Counted from the stretch's first letter, positions 1 through 12,588 are shown. The stretch: DNA of 64,000 nucleotides from Eunapius fragilis (GCA_963681505.1 OY811971.1:9605991-9669990), one strand, 5' to 3'. Made by a program: numbers and translations. The notes: generated by a model from the sequence alone, not told the origin.

Positions 1-505
1 GTTACTGTGGCTGAATTTATAATTAGGCATTAATGTAATTGTGCTGTGTCAACTTTGATGCTCCTTGCTGGATATTTGTATAATATGCACTAAGTCCCAT
101 TTCACTGCCTTGACCCCAAATACATGCATCCACACCTTGGTAAAACATCATGTTTAATAGGTATATATAAATGTAGGTATTTATCAATGTACCATGAATA
201 CTATGCAACCGATAGTGTTTGTCATGAGATATTTGGAGTCAGGTGAAAGATTAGTTCAATCGCTATTAAATAGTTTCTTTCATCTTAAGTGTAGTTTTAT
301 TGTTGTTATATTAATAACAGAAAATGTAACAATGGAATGGTGTTGTGAAATAAAATAAAATATGCATCGATTAGGTGTCCTGATGAAACAACAGGACCTC
401 AATGCCAATATGATAATCACCCCATAATTTATTTCAAGGTTCACCCTACAGGTAATTATGTACATATTATCCACACTTGGGTTAAATGTCACGTTTAACT
501 TATTG
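1..505. repeat. Diverged MITE-like repeat
   Basis: The stretch shares several blocks with the inverted-repeat element at 19345-19835. These include the block around 468-500 (TTATCCACACTTGGG, then AAATGTCACGTTTAA) and the block near 52-75 (GATGCTCCTT.CTGGA). The blocks occur in matching relative order or as inverted copies, so this is most likely an old copy of the same non-autonomous DNA element. No protein-coding signal is seen; the short open frames here are AT-rich and look random. Confidence 0.5.
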
Positions 506-2464
506 ATGCACTGCTATCAGTATTATAATAAGGCACCAATTATTATTTATCATGTGTTTTCATGAGCACATCATGTTTGGAGCCAGGTGAATAAATGGTT
601 CATTAGTGCAATGTACATATAATTTTTTGATTTATCTTATTCTTTATATTTGAATGTTGAATTTTTTTAACTTACCAGATATACTGACAGATAAGAGTGA
701 TGCCCAGATCCCTGCAGAAGAATAGTGAACTAGCCAAGCTATAATGATTAACATGCATTAATGCCATTAGATCGTACTACATGCACATGTATGAAATATT
801 TGCCTTTGAATATGTGCACAATCTTTATTCTGCAATGCATGCTTGCAACTCTACCATCATCATTCCTTGCAATCATTTTTATTCGGTAATTTTAAAATGT
901 ATTTCAACACACGAATGAAAATTTCAGTTTATTAAGTCACAATGACAGGGTTATGATATAAGGATTTCATCAAATACTGAGATAATGAACTGTAGGTACA
1001 TAATCTTGTGCTCCGATGCCTGTTTAGAGAACAGGGAGACTTCATGTGGCTGTAAAACCCAGCTATGAGATTTTATGCCCTAGCAATGCATATTCGTATT
1101 TTATAAAGAATCAGTTCACGCATTATTATAAAATGTACTTTGCCTTTCAATCACTATATGCACAATCAGTTAACGATTAAAGTCATTGTTTCCTTATACG
1201 TTCACTACAGTAACGTCATACCTCAACATTTCACTTTTGATTGTCGGTATGTGCTTTTAAATACCCCCAAAGTCATGTAGTTATAACATTGGTTTGTTCT
1301 GCACGTATATTTAGTCGTCCGTTGCGGACACAGGGGGGAAAAAACATCATTTAGAAATCATTTGGTAATCTTTGTACTGATTGAACTAACAGAAAATCAT
1401 ACGCTTTATTGGTTTTTGTGTGATTCTCTGTTCAATCGTGCAATGATTTCTAAACGATTTCTAAATGATTCGACGCTATTTTCCCCTGTGGGAGATACAT
1501 TGTACGACGAGCCCGATGTGCGCTAATGATTTACACAAACTACAGACCAGCAATCATTAACAGTGATCATAGAAAAAGGCAAATGTTATTTTTTAGAGCT
1601 TAATTTGACAACTACGTATATAGTTCCCCATTATTGTACATACTTCACAATTAGACAGTTTGCTATTGATTCACAATTGCTCCTTCACACCCCCAGTCTC
1701 TGATATAATATTCAATAACAGTATAATAACAAAGGTAAGGTCATGTTCCTTAAAGGGTGGTGATATACAGTAATAGCATAATTATATATAAACTTTGCAT
1801 CTGACTACCTGTCATGCATAAAGTTAATGCACTCATACTATCCAATCTGCTCGAGTGTACTGAATTACTTGTGTGGGTTGCACCAATTGTCTCTTGTTGC
1901 CAAAAATGCCGAAAGGAAATTATTTGTGTTCCAACTTAAATAGTGGTATATGTAACCTGAAACACTTCATGTTTGGAATGCATATATGGGATGATTGAGT
2001 TTGAGTGGATCCGTTGAAAGTGCCCTTTTATTCATGCTCGTGATTGATTTTGCACTGTGTAATATGCGGATCCTGTATAAAATTATGGCACTGATCATGT
2101 TACAAAGTGGTTACATATGGCACACCGTGTATTATGTACACGTACCCAGATCGAACAACACACATATATATGTATTATCATACATAAGTGAACAATGACA
2201 TCCTTTACAAAAGGATGAAAAATATCATTCTATCTATAATTAATTAATAAATGGTTCGGACTGCTTCAATGCGCGCATGCATGATCGAGTTTTGAGGGGC
2301 CATCCTCAAAGCCCTGGCCACTCCTCCACTTTACGACCCCTCAGGCATAGGCTGGCTGCTCTGATGATGGCAAACCTAAGCTTTGCATTGATGTAGCCAT
2401 TCTCTTAGGTAAATGCCCAGCTTCCCGATGCAGAAGTCCACTGTGCGAACTTCCACTGCTTGTA
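506..2464. other. Intergenic, no gene seen
   Basis: AT-rich sequence with no recognisable exon on either strand. The only structured item is the small inverted-repeat element at 1329-1490. The 67-codon open frame at 1995-2198 has no family resemblance and no convincing splice context. Confidence 0.5.
1329..1490. mobile_element. MITE with CACAGGGG termini
   Basis: The left end reads CACAGGGGGGAAAA and the right end TTTTCCCCTGTG, which are inverted copies. Inside them a second inverted pair (ATCATTTAGAAATCATTT against ATTTCTAAATGATT) follows. About 160 bp with no coding capacity fits a miniature inverted-repeat transposable element. A target duplication was not resolved. Confidence 0.65.
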
Positions 2465-3036
2465 TTAATCTAATCCTATTTGTGTCCAGCTGAGCTCCCG
2501 ATTCAAGAAATGATTCCGGCGTACGATTACTGTAGGATGGGGCATCTGTATCAAGTCAAATAGTACCTCGTCCTGAGGTTTCCAAGTGGCACGTACTCCC
2601 AAATTAAGCTGCAGTCCTGAGTCACCAACGTGTGTTTCTGCCTCTCTGACAATTGGTTCTCTGACAACCTTTGTCCACACATTTGCAGCAATATTGCCAA
2701 TACAATCTCTGATCTCATTACAAGAGCATGCTGCATTGTTAGCGAGGCTCCACAACAACCATACAGTATCACACTGTGAAGGTGTAAGTTTGTCGGGTCT
2801 CGCATACAGTGAACCGCCAAACCATCTCAATATAAATCGAGCCAGAGCCAGTTCAGAGTGGCAGGTAACGAGTAGAAGAACAGCCAACCATGCTGATGTG
2901 TGAACTGCATCAATATATTGTCAAGTACAAATTGGTAAGTCTCTTTAACATTGTGTTTTCTGGCAGCCCGAAGAGCCGGCTCTATATGTTGTGCTGGATC
3001 AAAGACATCAACTCCTTTCACTGTTTCAACTAACAC
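2465..3036 (-). pseudogene. Retrotransposon polyprotein C-terminal fragment
   Basis: Two overlapping reading frames on the minus strand resemble the region after the reverse transcriptase in animal non-LTR retrotransposons. The visible landmarks are NEIRDCIGN, VWTKVVREPIVREAE, a GVRATWKPQDEVLFDL stretch and, upstream, VFDPAQHIEPALRAAR. In such elements NEIRD is followed by a conserved block ending in (W)xPQ(x)xxFD(I/V). The frame is broken between 2827 and 2887 and no start or catalytic reverse transcriptase core is seen, so this is a decayed fragment. The assignment rests on remembered family features. Confidence 0.6.
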
Positions 3037-3164
3037 ACTATAAATATCCTTGTCTAGATGTCTGGTAGGCTAACAATGCAGTCTTGGTGGGGTCAAAAAT
3101 CCTGCTAGAGATGTTGGTAGAGCAACAACACATACATATAATTATAATGATAATTATATAATTG

Positions 3165-3382
3165 TGACAGTGTCTAGCAAAATCACCCTTCTGGGTAGTT
3201 TTTCAAGTTTTTTTGATTTTCTGTGAACTCCAAACAGCTTCTATCACATGATCCGATGCATCCAAATTTGGGCTATGTATCATAAAGTTATAAGATACTC
3301 AATTTATAATTAGCTTTACTTTTGCTTGTCCTGGAAATTTTGAAAAAGTATCACAAGGGTGATTTTGCTGGACACTGTTCCA
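3165..3382. mobile_element. MITE, TIR AGTGTCYAGCAAAATCACCC
   Basis: The left end begins ACAGTGTCTAGCAAAATCAC and the right end is its inverted copy, GTGATTTTGCTGGACACTGT. The body includes the inverted form of a core (TTGTCCTGGAAATTTT) also found in the copies at 3488-3740 and 42946-43196. It is about 218 bp and non-coding. Confidence 0.75.
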
Positions 3383-3487
3383 TATATAAATCATAATTTT
3401 GAAACAGTATATCACAAGGGTGATTTTGCTGGAAACTGTTTATAAATCACCCTTGGGATATACTGTTTCAAAATTATAATTTATATA
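3383..3487. repeat. Hairpin remnant between two MITE copies
   Basis: A near-perfect inverted repeat: AATTTTGAAACAGTATATC at about 3397-3415 is mirrored at about 3451-3471. The AAATCACCCTTG / CAAGGGTGATTTTG ends face each other. It is probably a truncated third copy of the flanking MITE family, giving a cluster of nested or tandem insertions. Confidence 0.55.
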
Positions 3488-3740
3488 GGAACGGTGTCCA
3501 GCAAAATCACCCTCAGCCTTGTGATAGTTCTTCAAAATTTCCAGGACAAGCAAACGAAAAGCAACGCTCTCTTTGAAGTAAATGGCCTATTATAAAATCA
3601 CTTTTGACGGATAGCCCAATTTACTGAAAGGATGCGTAAGAACCATTTGATAGAAGCTGATTGGAGATCGATCTCGGAAAATGAAAAATTTTGAAAACAT
3701 GAAAAACAATCCAGAGGGTGATTTTGCTGTACACTGTCCC
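3488..3740. mobile_element. MITE, same family, opposite orientation
   Basis: Starts GGAACGGTGTCCAGCAAAAT and ends with the inverted GGGTGATTTTGCTGTACACT. The interior contains GGATGCGTAAGAACCATTTG, which recurs with few changes at about 43090 and 57440. About 253 bp, non-coding. Confidence 0.75.
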
Positions 3741-3823
3741 ATATATAATACGCATATATATTTGGAACAGGGATGTTTCACCTATAATTAACATAGTAAG
3801 ATGTCTTTGTAGATATTTGCCAC

Positions 3824-4270
3824 AAGGCAAACCTTGGAGTGAGGATCGAGGCAGGTAGTGCACTTACCCCTGACCTTTCTAGGTCTCATCCTGCAGATGT
3901 CCTAGTGAACAACTGGATGATGGAATCTCTGCCGCTTTTGATGTAACTGTGACGTCTCCTCTTACACCTGTGTCACTTCATGAATCAAGCATTACTGCAG
4001 GAACAGCTGCATTACTGGCAGAGCAGAGGAAGCACCAGGCGAATGACCCCAAGTGTGATACCCTTGGATTGAAATGCATCCCTCTTGCTGTGGCTTGAAG
4101 CCAGGCATGCAGGTTTTTTCCCATTTGGTCTCGCGCCTGACCTTTGATAGGACACCAGAAGTCGAAGCTCTTGGTAGACATCTATGGGAGGCTAAACGTA
4201 ACCCTGGTGAGGTGCAATGCCAGAGCTCTCCTAAGCAGAGCATGCAATTTGCATGGTTTAGTTACTCTAT
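3824..4270 (+). pseudogene. Retrotransposon C-terminal fragment, frameshifted
   Basis: Reading across at least two frameshifts gives the usual order of a non-LTR retrotransposon tail. First comes LGVRIEAGSAL, then HPADVLVNNW, then (after a shift near 3935) AAFDVTVTSPLTPVSLHESS, TAGTAALLAEQRKHQAND and LGLKCIPLAV. A last piece, DIYGRLNVTLVRCNARALLS, lies in another frame near 4180-4240. Order and spacing match the family, but the frame is repeatedly broken, so this is a dead fragment. It lies on the opposite strand from the fragment at 2465-3036 and the two may come from different insertions. Confidence 0.7.
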
Positions 4271-4500
4271 ATGTATATAGTGACAATAGTGTATTAGTCA
4301 TAACTCATAAGAATAACTTTGTAGCCTGATATACATTGTAGCTCTACGTTTATATAATAGTGTAACTGTGTATGAAATAATCCCTGTGTTGTATATATAT
4401 ACGTATAATAAAACAATAACAATAAAGGATGATTCTTATTTTAGCTATGACGCCACTTGCGCTATCACACGAACCCATACTCTTCTGGACCGATTAAACG

Positions 4501-7027
4501 ATGGCGTCTAACCTCTTGAAAATTGTTGTTCTGGGAGATAGCCAGTGAGTTTTATTAATCTTGAATAGGCTTCGTTTATGTGATAGCTACACAGCATCTG
4601 GTTTTTATTGAGGGCGTCTTTCACATGTACGCCTACTCATTTATACAGTCGCGGGGACAAGCAACGAACGGTACTTCTGTCTACATAAATGAGTGATAAC
4701 AGTATAATCCTATAGGCCATAGCTTGAGGTGCATGATAAGTAACTTGTCAATTGTATTGCAAGAAAGACCTGCAAGGGCTAGTACACGCGTAGTACTGAC
4801 AGGTTGGGCGGGGTTCTAAAGACCCTCACCCGCTCGGCCGGCATGTAGTTATGTATCTGCGGTATAAGCTGATAGTTCTGTTGGAAGGAGCTCTGATCGT
4901 ATAAGCGCTCATTGCTCTCTCTAGCTAGCTGTACATGTCAGAGGGAATGTTGAAATAATATATGAGGGCCACTCCCCGAATAATACATATACACACAGGC
5001 GAAAATGGCCGCGAATCTATTTTCTGAGGATTTTTAAAACACTTGTAAAGTCACTAAATTAATGGATTGAGTCAATTTGAGTGTGCTCAGTCATCTATAA
5101 AATCAAACATCGATTTGACGCGCGAGTTATTTTCCCACCTGTGTTAGTTTCCTTCATATCAGTGACTGGGTGATGGATAGTGATTCAGATTGTGACAGGC
5201 TTGCGTAACATTTGGATGCTTATTACTTATATACCTGATTATTTTTTAAAATTTTACAGTGTGGGCAAGACTGCATTATTAAAACAATACTTATATAGCA
5301 AGTTTACGCCCTCATATAAGTCTACTTATTGTGCCGATTTTGAAACAAAGGAACTGAAAGTGAAAGATCAGAATGTTTTACTGCAGGTTGGCTAAATAAC
5401 TAGTAACTATCTGCAGCCAAGCTGTTTGTGTGATCACTGCAGATATGGGACACAGCTGGCCAAGAGAGATATCGAAGTTTGGGTATAAATTTCTTCACTG
5501 GAGCAGACTGTTGTGTGCTGATGTTTGATGTTACATATCCAAACTCTTTTAAGAATCTTGACTACTGGAGGGAGCACTTCATATCTAAGATGAATCCAGT
5601 GGGAATAGAGAACTTAACATTTGTGGTGATTGGCAATAAGGTTGATCTTGGTAAAAGACAGGTAGGCGAAGTGAAGTTCTTATGGTTCATTTATAAACTA
5701 ATATAAATACGCATAAATATGTTTATTATGCTAAAGGTTTCAACAGGCGAGGTTCAAGCATGGTGTAGGTTAAGGAACAACATTCCTAACTTTGAAACAA
5801 GTGCAAAGGAGCATGCTAACTTGGAAAAGGTATTCCTGGAGATAACACAGTATACATTGATGAGGGTACAAGGCACATTTCAATTGGACAGTACTAGTGA
5901 GTGCTAAAATTGACACATTCATTCGTGGAGTTAAGTAGAATTTTCTGCTTAGCTCTTCTACAAAAAGGTGGATTATCACATGATCCCACAGTGAAAAAAA
6001 AAGAAAAATTGGATGTGAAATCTAGTACTCTATATAAAGTCCTTCTACTTGGAGAGAATGGGTGTGTTTAAGTAGCTGTTTGAATGGGTAATGTATATTC
6101 TCATCTAGGGAAGTCTGTGTATTGCACTCATAGTGTACAAAGCCAGGTTGACTGCTTTTATAAACTCATTTTTCAATATAGATATAGATATATTACTCAA
6201 TATGATCACCATGTTTAATTACAGCAGGCTGAAAATTTCAGTTATCTGTTTTGTCCACAGTATCAATATTCTGTGACTTTAACTATTTGTGATGTGCTCA
6301 ACGTATATGTTTCACTTTAGTGTTGGAAAAACTAGTATAATGAAGCAATATGTGGAACAAATGTTTACACCTGAATATCAGGCAACGAATACTACCAGTT
6401 TCGTCAATAAGGAGGTCATGGTGAACGGGAAACTAGTTACATTGCAGGTAAATGATTGTAATCCATTATAATTAAACAGTGTGTTATTGGTATTCCACAT
6501 CAGATATGGGATTCTGTAGGTAGTACACGATTTCAAGGATTGGATACATCAGTCTGCAAAGAAATGGATTGTTGCCTACTGGTTTTTGATGTCACCAGTG
6601 TCGAATCATTCAAATTATTGAATTGTTGGAGAGATGATTTCCTCAAACTTGTCAATCTAGATAACCCGGACAACTTTCCTTTTGTGGTTCTTGGCAACAA
6701 GGTTGACCAGACACCCGCACAGGTAGTTAAGTTTGTGATCTGTTCACTATGGGTATTATTTGCAAAACATGTAATGCATGCTTTATTTCTCTGAGGTGCC
6801 ATTATTCTTTCAGAGGTGCAGCATTATTTGTGTATTTCTATCAATGCAAGGTCCAAAAGGATGATATTAGCAATTTGTGCACAACAGCAGCCAACATTCC
6901 TTACTTTGAAACAAGTGCAAAGGATGGATTTAATTTGGAGGAAGCGTTTCAGAAGATTGCTAGAGACTTACTGGCAAACGACCAGGATGCCATTGCACAA
7001 AATAGTACACCTAAACATGATGTGTAA
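4501..7027 (+). CDS. Tandem double Rab7-like small GTPase (fusion)
   Basis: Eight exons: 4501-4544, 5260-5386, 5443-5661, 5737-5896, 5992-6061, 6321-6447, 6504-6722 and 6851-7027. They total 1143 bases (380 residues) in one frame, all with GT/AG borders. Domain 1 has P-loop GDSHVGKT, DTAGQE, GNKVDL and ETSAKE, and reads like Rab7. A short lysine-rich linker ([12 protein letters not shown]) leads into domain 2 with GENGVGKT, WDSVGS in place of WDTAGQ, GNKVDQ and ETSAKD. Exons 2 and 6 are both 127 bp and exons 3 and 7 both 219 bp, so the second half arose by duplication of the first. Rab7 directs late endosome/lysosome traffic. The protein ends KHDV with no cysteine, so normal geranylgeranylation seems impossible for the full-length form. 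Retaining the intron after exon 4 would give a 186-residue single-domain form ending in cysteine. The join of exons 4 and 5 is inferred from a good GTGAGT donor, a CCCACAG acceptor and matching phase. Confidence 0.85.
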
Positions 7028-7171
7028 TAAGAAACATCGATTTGTTTACATACTATTAGATGTATTAATGTTTGCAATACGTTTAACATGTAGTAAAGGT
7101 GTGAACATATTTTAATGCTAGCTGAAAGCTAGGCATGCAACATTATCCACTCTTGCTGTACACTGGTTTTG

Positions 7172-10100
7172 TTATGTAACAAAAGCAGACCCACCAGCAA
7201 TCATATGAACTTGCAGTTTAGCACCAGGGTGCACGTTCAGTGAGCCAGCAGAACCCTTTAGCATTCCATGGAGCTCTATGAGTGTGAATTCATGCATCAG
7301 ACGATGTGTGGAAATAAGGCACTAAAATACTAGAATTAAAAGGTATTGCAGCCAGCGCACCCACGTATTGCTTAGTACACACATTACACAGGCTCATTAA
7401 TTGAAAAAGGTGGATGTAATATAAGGCACCTAGCAGTTTAACACATTTCTGTGCTGGAGAATTCAAAATTATACCTGGCATTTCCATTCAGCTTTTGGAG
7501 CTACGTACATGAATCCTCAAGGAAGTACAGAGCTGACTGGACACCTCCAGCAGTCAGTGCAGTGTTGTGAGGTGGCACTTGCATGGACGCTATAATGTTG
7601 GGACACGCAGAACTGCTTGGCATTGTACACTGTCATCTATACAATTTGTAGTGCAATGTAAACTTTACCCTTAAACTCTGACTCTCGGTAGATATCTTGC
7701 ATGACCATTACTAGCATTGTGGCAGAAGAAGGGGAACAGCATGGAAAGTAGATTTAATTCTGCCTATCAGATCTAGACATTGATGTTTAATTTTGTATCA
7801 AAACAGCTGGCTTATACTGATTTTAACAATTTTTCCACCTATTTTAGCGGTGGATCGGCTTTTTAACAATGACTTTGACACAGCATATTGAAATAATTAT
7901 GAACGACAAGTATATTTTCAGAAAGCTGGATGATTGAGCATTGGTATAATGCTTTTCATTAGAAATCTGGCGTGTGGTTTCTGCATTATCAGCAATTTAA
8001 GTTTTGTCAGGCTTTGAAAGAATTTCATTCGTTAATGATGTGGTAGTCACCTCTGACCTCAGTAAGCACAGTTTGTACTATTGGCATTGCGGCTGTCAAC
8101 TTTCAGTACAAGAAATATGCGATTCTATGGTACTGCTTTCCATTCATATGTTACTGATTCCAACGTGACGCCTTCGATTTCCTTATAAGGATTTGAAAGA
8201 TGACTGGAAAATTTACTATTAGCATGCGACCAATTCCATTATACTTTTGATCAATGATAATTCTAGCAACCAAGTTGATGTCATTCTCTTTATACTTCAT
8301 CAACGCCCTTATGTTGAAGACCGTGCTCGCATAGTTTGAAGGGAAGATTAGATTCGATCATTATTTAGAGAATTTGTGATGTTAATGCACGCTCCATCCG
8401 GCTACATACAGCAATCTTAGACCTCGCTCTCTACACGGTTGCACAGAGTGCCATTAAAGGTGCAGGCTAAATTAAAGTTTGCGTTGCTGCATGACAGACA
8501 GTTAGACTATGAAATCTAAATGTGATATAATGTGCGTTCAATCCCGGTGCTCTCGTGGCGCTGTCTTCCCTTCACTATAACACACTGCACTTTTCTTGCA
8601 AAAATAACTCTGAGACCTGTCAATTTACCGGCCGTCACATTGCTGTAATTTGAGTATTATTGCTGCATGGTTGGCTAGATAGCTTCTCACTAATCAATCC
8701 CCAATCCTACCAGGTACGTCCACCTACCAATGAAGTATTTCAGTGCTATGTGAAACCGCATGTAGTACAAACATAACTTACTCGGTTCGGTATGATGCTG
8801 TGCTAAGGTGTGCATTATATTAAAGGATATGAATGAATGCATACCAAGGGTAAGCTATTTTATAAGGTCACACAATATTACGTACACCATAATAATGCTA
8901 TTGACATCCAGCCCAGATCAAACTCGAGGTTATAATGGTGGGTAAATATTTGCAGCAACTTATAATTACATGTGCATGCAGGTGACACGCTGTAAGCGTC
9001 CAATAAGCAAGGTAAGCATCTGGAAAGTAGCATTGCTACTGATAGCTAGACTAATTCAAAGGGAGCGACAGTCCTCACCGGTACATTTCATACTTAACCT
9101 AAGTAGCAGTAGACATGCATGAAGATTCCAATTCAAACAGATCGGATATATTGCATGGATTGTAAGACAAAGGACTTCATATGAGAGCAGATATTATTAA
9201 AGATGTTCATGCATTCCAATGTATCAATTGTTTCATATTCAATACCTTGCATCCATAAAACAAATTATGATTCTCATCACAATATTCCACGATCTATAAC
9301 TTCAAAACTTTAAAGTCCTGTTGTTTATTCCCTTGTGAAACATATAGCAGATTCATAAAGCAACTATTCTATGCTTTTAAACATAGGTCTTCTCATTTGA
9401 AAATTCGGTTCCACAGAAGTATTCCATATTGGATTTCATGTTATTATTTTGGTAACTCATGCAGTTCCCTCCATATTGCTGAATTAAACCACATTGCAAT
9501 ACATTTACATGGAAATAATATAGACATGTTATACCTATTATTAAGAATGTCATATAATGAGGGTCATAAGCCAATCATCCGTTTTTGGCAAATTACAGTG
9601 TCATTTTTTTCTTTGAAACCTGCAAATAATGTCAAAGGCAGTCAGCATTTGGAGTAATAGGTACTCAAATTCATTATGACAACATTACATTTTTTTCGAG
9701 ATGGTTAATGTTACATTCATTGATTCGCGACATTTTTCCACCTTCATGTATTTGAATCACTTCAAAGTATGCAGCCCGAAGTACTTTGATGTATTTAGCT
9801 TGCCGTTTTAGCTTCAACCGTAATTTCTCCTATTCACATGGGAGGATATTAAAATCAAGCCTCAAATGTACTACGCTGTATTGCTGAATTTAGTATTTAA
9901 AAATAATACTGTCTTACATCTTGTGCAGCATTTATTTGTGTGCCATGTTCAGATGAGTAGCAGCAAGTTGTTTGCGGACAGCTTTAAAACCACATTATTC
10001 ATTAGCTTACTCGATCCATATTCAGCCTAACCTTGAGTTATCTTTATGTATTTGCACCTCCACATTCTGTTCATTCCCTTGAGGTTCTGATGAAATGAAA

Positions 10101-10768
10101 GTGCTGTGATCCTTTTTGAGGGTAATAGAAAGAAATATAACGGCCTAGTTGCATGCCTTTTTCAATATTCTTTAGTTGACAAACCTTGGATGTGATGCTC
10201 TGGTGTATCCATGCAGAACTTGATGTTGTAGGAATGCTAGGTTCCTGGAATTTATAAAATATCTCACACATGTATGCCACAAAATGGCCTTACCATTGTG
10301 ATGTCCTTTTTACAATTGTTTTTGGACTTTCCCGTACTAAAGGATCATCAAAACTTTGATAAAATCCATATCTCGTAATTAGTCATTACATAATAAACCG
10401 CCCATCATTCCCTTCTCTTAAAATATGATAAAGTTTAAACTGCTGATACTGGTTACTCCATCCTTAACAACAAGCATCATATGAATTACATACCTGTCTA
10501 CTGCCTGATTGTGAAATTGATAGTGTTGACATAAAAATACGAGATATGGTTTATTAAACTGTCCAATGTATATTGTGCTTACTTCTAGAGATTCCTTTAT
10601 CTGCAGCATAGAAGTGAGCTCAGCACACTGTTTAAGTGCTGTCTCTTTGTCTTTTTGAGCCACTGCAAGCTGATGCTGGAGCTCCTTTATTTCATTTATG
10701 AACTTTGCATTTTGGAACAATGTATCTGACAGGCAGTCACGAAGTTGCTTGATTTGGATGTCATGATT
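7172..10768 (-). CDS. Tentative multi-exon coiled-coil gene
   Basis: Four minus-strand stretches have splice borders and compatible phases. 10583-10768 encodes a lysine/glutamate/leucine-rich coiled coil (motif INEIKELQHQLAVAQKDKET). 10185-10244 encodes EPSIPTTSSSAWIHQSITSK. 9742-9829 encodes a basic helical segment (EKLRLKLKRQAKYIKVLRAA). 7172-7275 is a possible last exon ending GGSAFVT and stop. The phases are 0/0, 0/0, 0/1 and 1. The first exons were not found and further exons may lie in the 2.5-kb gap. The protein family is not recognised. If real, the gene ends about 145 bp from the Rab gene, tail to tail. Confidence 0.4.
7300..9740. other. Presumed intron or intergenic
   Basis: No confident exon. 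A few short minus-strand open stretches, for example 8034-8100 and around 8150-8340, look weakly coding but have no consistent splice borders. No repeats of note were seen. Confidence 0.35.
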
Positions 10769-12588
10769 CTGAACACAATTTGATGCATAAGGGACTGAAT
10801 TCGAACTTATTGTTAGTAGTTAATTAACCAAAATATTTACTGCACCTGCCTCAATGATTGGCCCTTGTGCTTTTCGTTGTAATATTAAAGAATGCATTAT
10901 TACTCTCTATTGCACACTTTATGCTAATTATACTGGTACTGATCAGGCATGGATATAAATGAACAGGTGATAAATAAATCGATTGATGAATGAATTACGA
11001 ACAATATATAAACTAGCAGCATGGCTTGGGTACCTGGTTTGAAATATCTTAGCGATCGGCTAGGACTTCTTTTATACATGTTTATAAAATTAACTTATGT
11101 GCGCGTGCCGCTAACTTAATAGCCCTAGAAAATTTTTATTCTATTTTTTATTCTATTTGCAGGTTTCTAGGGATAATAGCTGAGCGTGTTATTCTACATA
11201 CTGCGTGATTATTACCCAATGCTGAACAGCTATTTCTATAAATTGACTATACTCTCATTTCACTTAAGCCACTTACACTTTAAATGCATAAATTATACTA
11301 GCGTCCACCTCTATTTTATTCTATTGCATAGAATTAAAGCTACAAATTTTTACCATCTATGTATCCCCGTAATCGCACTACCTTAGTTCCGCTACAGCTT
11401 CCGCTCTTAACATTTGTGTTTGGGATTCTATATGTAGTGTGATGCTGTATACAATATCTGTGCACTGGATGTCTCAAAGAAACGTGGTTTTCACGATATT
11501 CTAAGTTAAAGTTTTTTTATTCTATTTTTTATTCTATTTGAGAGTTTCTAGGGTTTTCTTGGTAACATTTCAACCCTGCGTCCGGTTTCATGCTGTTGCT
11601 ATGGATTTATATTACATGAGAAATACACTTATACAACAAAAACCATCACATCAGAGACAAGCAAGCCTGTTAACTCGACTAGGTACGCATGCCATATCCA
11701 TGGCACTTAGTCTATAAACTGCGGCAATGATGTGTATAATATTGATTTTAATGCTATTTAACTGAACATATTATATGAATTTATCCTGTGTGTCATGAGG
11801 AGTGATGAATGAAGTATGTACTGGTGGTTGAATCGGCTATCGTCACAATACTTCCACTAAACACTGATCTGCGATGTATCACACGGTACATATATAACAC
11901 ACACAGATGCTGGTATTTTTTTTACCTCAATGGAATTGAAAGTCTTCCCTTTTCTATTATTGTCATTGCTTTTCGCTTTCCAACAGCGGATTTCTGTATT
12001 TCCCATTGCAAAAATAGGTATTCAAAAGGTTCGCCTAATCTTTACTGAGACGCTAACGATCAATTAATAAAAATGGCAAGACGCTACATGAATTAAAGAA
12101 ACTCGTTGCTATACGTTACGCTTGTGAATGGAATGTGACCGTATAGATATATACATGTAGGCTATAGCTAACTAACACAAGACGAAGTGCTAATGCAGGC
12201 TGTGCATTACTTCTTATATTTCAGTACTCATGAGTCATGATCAATGAGGTGTGTGGTAGATTGCGAACCATCGGGCGTACTTCCATGCACATAAATGCTC
12301 TAGTGATGTAAATCGACCCGGCCCGTTCATAACTAGCCTATATAAATAAAGCCTGCATGATCGGGCATGTACGTCTTTCCCCTGGCTAAACAAAATTCTG
12401 TATCTAATAACATAGTTAAGCGTTGCTACGTTACAAGCAAACAAATAATCACGTGATTTAAACGAGCGCGTAAATTATATATGTCTAGAAACGTATTGGA
12501 AGTACTATGTAGTGGAAGGTTCTCTTTACTTTCTCTCCGCTTATTGCTGTAATGATAATTTTTCCAATTCATTTTTTGCAGTTTTGAC
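10769..12588. other. Intergenic with a direct repeat pair
   Basis: AT-rich and without a recognised gene. A T-rich block ending in TTTCTAGGG (TTTTTATTCTATTTTTTATT core) occurs at about 11131-11172 and again at 11511-11553, 380 bp apart in the same orientation. It may mark a local duplication or the ends of a small element. The 5' region of the FSIP1-like gene lies at the right edge. Confidence 0.45.
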
